This document shows positions 59,897 through 64,000 of a stretch of DNA of 64,000 nucleotides, in pieces. Position 1 is the stretch's first letter. The number at the start of each line of letters is the position of its first letter. Source of the DNA: QHXW01 sp035297145. Its GTDB lineage: Bacteria > Acidobacteriota > Terriglobia > Bryobacterales > Bryobacteraceae. The notes beneath the pieces were generated by a model. It had not been told where the DNA came from. It saw only the letters and a list, made by a program, of their open reading frames with translations, and searched no databases. The stretch spans positions 62,001 through 126,000 of the forward strand of contig DATGZN010000036.1 of the NCBI GenBank assembly GCA_035297145.1. Reading direction: 5' to 3'. Both the position numbers and the translations under genes were made by a program.

Positions 59897-60766
59897 ATGC
59901 GATGCGATCTGCACGTCCATACGCGCCACTCCGGTATGTGCACGGTGCCCGTGCTAAACCGGGTATGCCGCGAAAGCTACACTCAACCGCAGCCGCTTTA
60001 CGAAACGCTGAAGGGGCGCGGGATGGATCTGGTAACCGTTACGGATCATGACTCCATTGACGCCGTGGACGAGCTGCGGCGCCATCCCGACTTCTTCCTG
60101 AGTGAAGAGGTCACTGCCCTAACACCCGACGGCACCGAGTTGCACATTGGCGTCTACGACATGCAGGAATTGCATCACACCGGGATTCAACGGCTCCGGA
60201 CAGACTTGCCTGCTCTGATCGCATACCTCGGCGAGCAGAAGCTGTTCTTCACCATCAATCACGTTTATTCCAGCCTGACGGGGCGGCGCACGGACGATGA
60301 CTTTGCCCTGTTTGCGCGTCATTTTCCGGGGATGGAAGTTCTGAACGGGCAGATTCCAGCGCTGAACAACCGGCGGGCGGGAGACCTGGCGGAGAGCTGG
60401 GGCAAAGCAGGGATTGGCGGCAGCGACGCGCACACGCTGGCGGCGCTGGGGCGCACGTATACCCGAGTGAACGGAGCGCGGACCAAGCGCGAGTTTCTGG
60501 ATGGTTTGCGCGCGGGCCGGGCCACGTTGCACGGCGAATCGGGCAGTTATTGGAAGCTCACGCGCGCGGTGCTGGAACTGGGCATATCCATGATGCGCGA
60601 GAACCGCTGGACGCTGCCGCTGCTGCCGTTGGCGGTGGTGGTGCCTATTATCACATTGGCCAATTGCGTGCGAGAGTTCGCCTTCGTATCGCGCTGGGCG
60701 CCGCGAATGTGCCGTCCGCGCAGGGAGGCATACGGCCCAGCGTGCGCCAATGAGGCTGGCCTATGA
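59897..60766 (+). CDS. PHP-domain phosphoesterase with C-terminal membrane helix
   Basis: 289 aa. PHP motifs: MRCDLHVHTRHSG (HxH), VTVTDHDSIDAVDEL, INHVYSS, GIGGSDAHTLAALG. These ligate metals for phosphoester hydrolysis. A hydrophobic helix near the C-terminus (LPLLPLAVVVPIITLANCV) suggests membrane attachment. GGGAG is very close to the ATG; a stop codon lies four codons upstream in frame, so no earlier start. Overlaps the PAP2 gene by 4 nt. Substrate unknown. Confidence 0.85.
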   Translation: MRCDLHVHTRHSGMCTVPVLNRVCRESYTQPQPLYETLKGRGMDLVTVTDHDSIDAVDELRRHPDFFLSEEVTALTPDGTELHIGVYDMQELHHTGIQRLRTDLPALIAYLGEQKLFFTINHVYSSLTGRRTDDDFALFARHFPGMEVLNGQIPALNNRRAGDLAESWGKAGIGGSDAHTLAALGRTYTRVNGARTKREFLDGLRAGRATLHGESGSYWKLTRAVLELGISMMRENRWTLPLLPLAVVVPIITLANCVREFAFVSRWAPRMCRPRREAYGPACANEAGL

Positions 60767-61296
60767 ACCTCTCCCGGGCGGCATCGAATCTGTCGAGACC
60801 GGACCGCTTTCTCATGCAGCGGCTGAATCGCTGGCGTCCGCCGCGCTGGTTTCGCGTCTGGATGCTGGCGGCAACGCGCGCCGGCGATGGCTGGCTGTGG
60901 TGGTGCTGTGCGTTTGCAGTGCTGGCGTCGAATGACTCCTCGAGTCTCCAGGCGCTGGGAGCGGCCGCGTCGGCGGTCGCGAGCGGCATTTGCATTTTCA
61001 AAGTGCTGAAGCGCACGGTGGGCCGGAAGCGGCCATGCGCGATTGAGCCGCACTGTTGGGCAACGGTGTTGCCGCCGGATCAGTTCTCATTTCCCTCGGG
61101 GCATTCCATCACGGCGTTCGCTATGGCCCTCTCGCTCGGCACGTTCTATCCAGCGGCACTGCCGGTTCTGTTGTTTTGCGCGGCAAGCGTGGCCACATCG
61201 CGCGCGGTTCTGGGCATGCACTATCTGAGCGACGTGATCGTCGGTTCGGGTCTGGGGGCGATGCTCGGATATATGGCGGCGCTGCTGTTCCGCTGA
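60763..61296 (+). CDS. PAP2-family membrane phosphatase
   Basis: 177 aa. The three PAP2 motifs are seen: KRTVGRKRP, PSGHS and SRAVLGMHYLSDV, with four to five membrane helices. Members act on lipid phosphates or undecaprenyl pyrophosphate. Coupled to the PHP gene by ATGA, so the two may work on one phosphorylated substrate; that fits the phosphate-scavenging block before them. Confidence 0.88.
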   Translation: MNLSRAASNLSRPDRFLMQRLNRWRPPRWFRVWMLAATRAGDGWLWWCCAFAVLASNDSSSLQALGAAASAVASGICIFKVLKRTVGRKRPCAIEPHCWATVLPPDQFSFPSGHSITAFAMALSLGTFYPAALPVLLFCAASVATSRAVLGMHYLSDVIVGSGLGAMLGYMAALLFR

Positions 61297-61478
61297 CGTC
61301 GGGCAGCTTGGCAGCGGCAAGAAAAGGCCCTCACCTGTTGTTTATCCACTTCAGAAGTCCCGCCTTTGCATGATCGTTCGTATTGCATCGAAGTGAGAAG
61401 GCCGGCAGCAACGTTGGATGCGATCGGTGGACGCGGGCGTTATCCTGACCTACATGAGCACGTCGCGAGCGGAGCAGC

Positions 61479-63242
61479 ATGGAGGTTGAACGTGGGCCGG
61501 GCTGGAAAACAAGAATTCTCAAATGGCTCGATGATCTCCGGCAGCGCGAGAATCAGCTCACATTTGCGCTGAGTCTGGTGATCGGGGCGCTAGTCGGGCT
61601 GGTTGTGGTGGCGTTCATCCTGCTCACCGGGCGTCTGGCGGCGCGCATGTATCCGGCTGGCGGCTCGGGTTGGCGGCGCATCCTGGTGCCGACGCTCGGG
61701 TCGTTGAGCACCGGTTACCTCCTTTATCGCTATTTCCCATTCGCGCGAGGCAGCGGAATTCCCCAGACGAAGTTCGCGCTGTTTGTGAATGACGGCTTCA
61801 TCGGATTCCGGACGGTGGTGGGCAAATTCTTCTGCTGTTCGGCGTCGCTGGCGAGCGGCATCGCACTGGGGCGCGAGGGTCCTTCGGTGCAGGTGGGCGC
61901 GGGACTCGCTTCGGTGATCGCGCGCCGGCTGGGCCTCAGCACAGATCAAGTGAAAGCTCTGGTTCCGGTGGGTTGTTCGGCGGCGCTGGCAGCGGCGTTT
62001 AATACGCCGATCGCGGCGGTGCTGTTTTCGCTCGAAGAAATTGTGGGCGATATGAACGCGCCGGTGCTGGGATCGGTGGTGCTCAGCTCCGCGACGTCGT
62101 GGATGGTGCTGCATCTGCTGCTGGGGGACGATCCACTTTTTCACGCGGGCGGCTATCAACTAATTCATCCAGCGGAATTCGGAGTGTACGGCGTGCTGGG
62201 CGTGGTGGGAGGGCTGGGCTCGGTTTGCTTCGTCAAACTGCTGCTGTGGATTCGCGCGCAGTTCATGCGAATGCCGAAGTCGACCGTGTGGCTGCAACCT
62301 GTAGCCGGCGGGTTGGGAACGGGGATCCTGGGATTCTTCGTCCCAGGAGTGCTGGGTGTAGGATACGACATTGTCGAGAAGGCGCTGCACGGCAACCTGA
62401 TTCTGCAGACGATGGTGCTGCTGGCGGTGCTGAAGCTGGTGGCCACGGCGTTGTGCTACGGATCTGGGAACGCAGGCGGCATTTTCGGACCCAGTTTATT
62501 TATCGGCGCGATGATGGGTGGCGCCGTCGGCAGCGTGGCGCATGCTCTGTTTCCGGGGTACACGGCGGACCCAGGCGCGTACGCATTGGTTGGCATGGGA
62601 ACGGCTTTCGCCGGAATCGTCCGGACGCCGCTGACTTCGGTGATCATGATTTTTGAGCTGACCCGAGATTACGCCATCATCGTGCCGTTGATGATCTCGA
62701 ACCTGATCGCATTTTTCATCTCGTACAAGCTGCAGAGAGAGCCGATTTACGAAGCGCTGGCGCACCAGGATGGAGTACACCTGCCGAGCTCTGCGGGGCG
62801 AGCGGCCGGCCGGCACGTTCGTGTGGAACAAGCCATGCAGCCGGCTCCGATTGTTCTGCATCCTGACACGCTGCTGGTTGCGGCGGCCGAACGCGTCAGT
62901 AGCAGCGAGATGGATGCGTGGCCAGTAGCCGATGACTCCGGCCTTTGGGGAATGATTTCGAAGTTGAAGCTGGAAGACGCTATCGCGCACGGTTTGGCGG
63001 ACAAACCAGTGGCCGACGTGCTTGGGGAAAGTTTTCCCAGGCATTTGCCCACAGCGGAGGAGTTTCCGCATCTGCACCTGGATCACGATTTGGGCTTAGC
63101 GCTGGAAAGAATGGGAACGACGAAGGTCAACGTGCTGCCGGTTGTCAGCCGTGCGAATTTGCGGGACCTATTGGGCGTGGTGACTTTGCAGGACGTGCTG
63201 CGCGCTTACGGTGTGGCTCAGCAAACGGACGACTCCGGGTAA
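61479..63242 (+). CDS. CLC-type chloride channel/antiporter with CBS domains
   Basis: 587 aa. About ten membrane helices with CLC motifs GSGIPQTKFAL, GREGPSVQVGAG (gating Glu), GNAGGIFGPSLFIGAMMGG and LVGMGTAFAGIVRTPLTSVIMIFELT. C-terminal CBS pair (about 450-580) starts near HVRVEQAMQPAPIVLHPDTLLVAAAERV and ends with GVVTLQDVLRAYG. Whether it is a channel or a H+/Cl- exchanger is not decided here. The upstream gap of 182 bp has no gene. Confidence 0.92.
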   Translation: MEVERGPGWKTRILKWLDDLRQRENQLTFALSLVIGALVGLVVVAFILLTGRLAARMYPAGGSGWRRILVPTLGSLSTGYLLYRYFPFARGSGIPQTKFALFVNDGFIGFRTVVGKFFCCSASLASGIALGREGPSVQVGAGLASVIARRLGLSTDQVKALVPVGCSAALAAAFNTPIAAVLFSLEEIVGDMNAPVLGSVVLSSATSWMVLHLLLGDDPLFHAGGYQLIHPAEFGVYGVLGVVGGLGSVCFVKLLLWIRAQFMRMPKSTVWLQPVAGGLGTGILGFFVPGVLGVGYDIVEKALHGNLILQTMVLLAVLKLVATALCYGSGNAGGIFGPSLFIGAMMGGAVGSVAHALFPGYTADPGAYALVGMGTAFAGIVRTPLTSVIMIFELTRDYAIIVPLMISNLIAFFISYKLQREPIYEALAHQDGVHLPSSAGRAAGRHVRVEQAMQPAPIVLHPDTLLVAAAERVSSSEMDAWPVADDSGLWGMISKLKLEDAIAHGLADKPVADVLGESFPRHLPTAEEFPHLHLDHDLGLALERMGTTKVNVLPVVSRANLRDLLGVVTLQDVLRAYGVAQQTDDSG

Positions 63243-63523
63243 GGGGTGTTCCCGGAAATCGGTGCGGTTGTCGCGGACTGTTCGGCTTCCTGCATCTGGC
63301 GGGCCAAGTGACGGATCTTAAAACCAATGAGCTCGATGGTCGTCAGAAGGTCCGCTTCCGTCCGTGAATCGCCCAGGAGTTGCCGGTCGAGAGAACGCAG
63401 CCGTTGAATATTCCGGTGCAAGCGCTCGCGTGGTGTGACAGCGGGCGAAGGATCAGAGCTGGCCTGCCACAATATTGCCTCGTTCGCATTTTCATTGATG
63501 TGACTTGCCGCTTTGGCTTTCAT
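63218..63523 (-). CDS. Hypothetical protein, convergent with the CLC gene
   Basis: 101 aa from the ATG at 63523, which has GGAGG 8 nt upstream; an earlier start at 63541 is poorer. Helical: RERLHRNIQRLRSLDRQLLGDSRTEADLLTTIELIGFKIRHLARQMQEAEQS. Its end overlaps the CLC gene by 25 nt. No family recognised; no membrane segment. Confidence 0.5.
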   Translation of the reverse strand: MKAKAASHINENANEAILWQASSDPSPAVTPRERLHRNIQRLRSLDRQLLGDSRTEADLLTTIELIGFKIRHLARQMQEAEQSATTAPISGNTPYPESSVC

Positions 63524-63650
63524 TGCTCTTTCCTCCAACACTCCACCTTGAGCAAAGGCACGCGACGTGCCATTCGTCTGCCGCCGCAGATTCCATTGGG
63601 ATAAAAGACATTTGCGCGGAGTAGCACGACAGGGTAGCGGGCTGGACTAT

Positions 63651-63683
63651 CTGAATGGATAGTTCGACAGACTGAACGGATAG
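63651..63683. repeat. Pair of direct repeats upstream of padR
   Basis: CTGAATGGATAG (63651-63662) and CTGAACGGATAG (63672-63683) differ by one base and start 21 bp apart, two turns of the helix. They lie 20-50 bp before the -35 box of the padR promoter and could be its operator. Confidence 0.5.
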
Positions 63684-63702
63684 GGAGTCGGATTAGTCCG
63701 GC

Positions 63703-63731
63703 TTGACAAGATGGACGAAACGGCCGATACT
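63703..63731 (+). promoter_or_regulatory. Sigma-70 promoter of the padR gene
   Basis: TTGACA (63703-63708) is a perfect -35; 17 nt follow, then GATACT (63726-63731; 4 of 6 to TATAAT). The start near 63738 leaves only 8 nt before the ATG, so the transcript is almost leaderless. Confidence 0.65.
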
Positions 63732-63745
63732 TCCATCGATAGACG

Positions 63746-64000
63746 ATGGGAAGGCGTCCGAATCCCGCTGAACTGCTTCCCGGCACGCTGGACCTGCTCA
63801 TCCTGAGAACCCTGACTCCAGGACCGATGCATGGGTACGGAATCGCACATCGGCTCCAGCAGGTTTCCGAAGACGTGCTGCAGATCGGTGAGAGCTCACT
63901 ATATCCGGCACTGCAACGGTTGCTGCTTAATGGCTGGGTAAAGGCCGAATGGGGAGCTTCGGAGAATAACCGGCGCGCACGGTATTACACGCTGACGGTG
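63746..64000 (+). CDS. PadR-family transcriptional regulator, truncated by the window end
   Basis: First 85 codons: LPGTLDLLILRTLTPGPMHGYGIAHRLQQVSEDVLQIGESSLYPALQRLLLNGWVKAEWGASENNRRARYYTLT, the winged helix of PadR regulators (full length usually about 110 or more residues). Acidobacterial genomes carry many such genes next to MacB-like permeases; what follows is outside the window. It starts behind a strong promoter and a pair of direct repeats, so self-regulation is likely. Confidence 0.92.
   Translation, partial: MGRRPNPAELLPGTLDLLILRTLTPGPMHGYGIAHRLQQVSEDVLQIGESSLYPALQRLLLNGWVKAEWGASENNRRARYYTLTV

Overview
This window reads as chromosomal DNA of a motile, GC-rich, Gram-negative (diderm) bacterium. 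Outer-membrane structures are encoded: flagellar P- and L-rings and a signal-peptide-bearing beta-barrel porin. The mix of flagellar gene order, decayed ankyrin/prenyltransferase-repeat protein, DUF2252 next to CHAD and Ppx, and a PadR regulator is what I would expect from an Acidobacteriota genome of the Solibacter/Bryobacter type. That assignment is an inference from style, not a database match.

Layout. 1-3.75 kb: tail of a D-2-hydroxyacid dehydrogenase, a CheW protein carrying a nested zinc-binding CZB domain, a clearly decayed ankyrin/prenyltransferase-repeat pseudogene, and a secreted lytic transglycosylase. 3.87-42.0 kb: an almost complete flagellar regulon in seven blocks: (A) flaG-fliS; (B) flgF-orf60-flgG-flgA-flgH-flgI-flgJ-flgM on the minus strand; (C) fliK-flgD-flgE-fliN-fliOPQR-flhB-flhA-flhF-fliA-fliN2-orf138-dsbA-like-mauE-like on plus; (D) a sigma-54 activator on minus; (E) fliA2-flgM2-flgN-flgK-flgL-fliM on plus; (F) flbD-motA-motB on plus; (G) fliC-fliD-fliT-like-flgB-flgC-fliE-fliF-fliG-fliH-fliI-fliJ on minus. 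I see no flhG, fliL or cheA/cheY in the window. Many gene pairs are joined by 4-nt ATGA/GTGA overlaps, so translational coupling is common.

42.4-45.5 kb: a hybrid sensor kinase and a small hypothetical gene. 45.5-51.0 kb: a polyphosphate-type island: SixA phosphatase and two thymidylate-kinase-like P-loop proteins on minus; Ppx/GppA, a CHAD domain split over two genes and DUF2252 on plus, closed by a perfect-stem terminator. 51.0-59.8 kb: a phosphate-starvation block: PhoR-like kinase, porin, PstSCAB and two PhoU proteins. 59.9-63.5 kb: PHP phosphoesterase, PAP2 phosphatase, CLC chloride channel/antiporter with CBS domains, a small hypothetical. 63.7 kb to the end: the start of a PadR regulator behind a good sigma-70 promoter.

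How it works together. Early flagellar genes (basal body, export gate, motor) are probably controlled by the sigma-54 activator. Late genes (flagellin, flgM, flbD-mot, CheW-CZB) have GCCGATAA-like sigma-28 -10 boxes. Two sigma-28-like factors and two FlgM-like proteins are encoded, one pair directly coupled, which suggests two checkpoints. The most unusual points are: a shared central domain in flagellin FliC and the hook-associated protein FlgL, the duplicated sigma-28/FlgM pairs, the CZB domain inside CheW, a FliM without its CheY-binding N-terminus, and the polyphosphate island with a split CHAD and a kinase paralogue whose Walker A lysine is an arginine.
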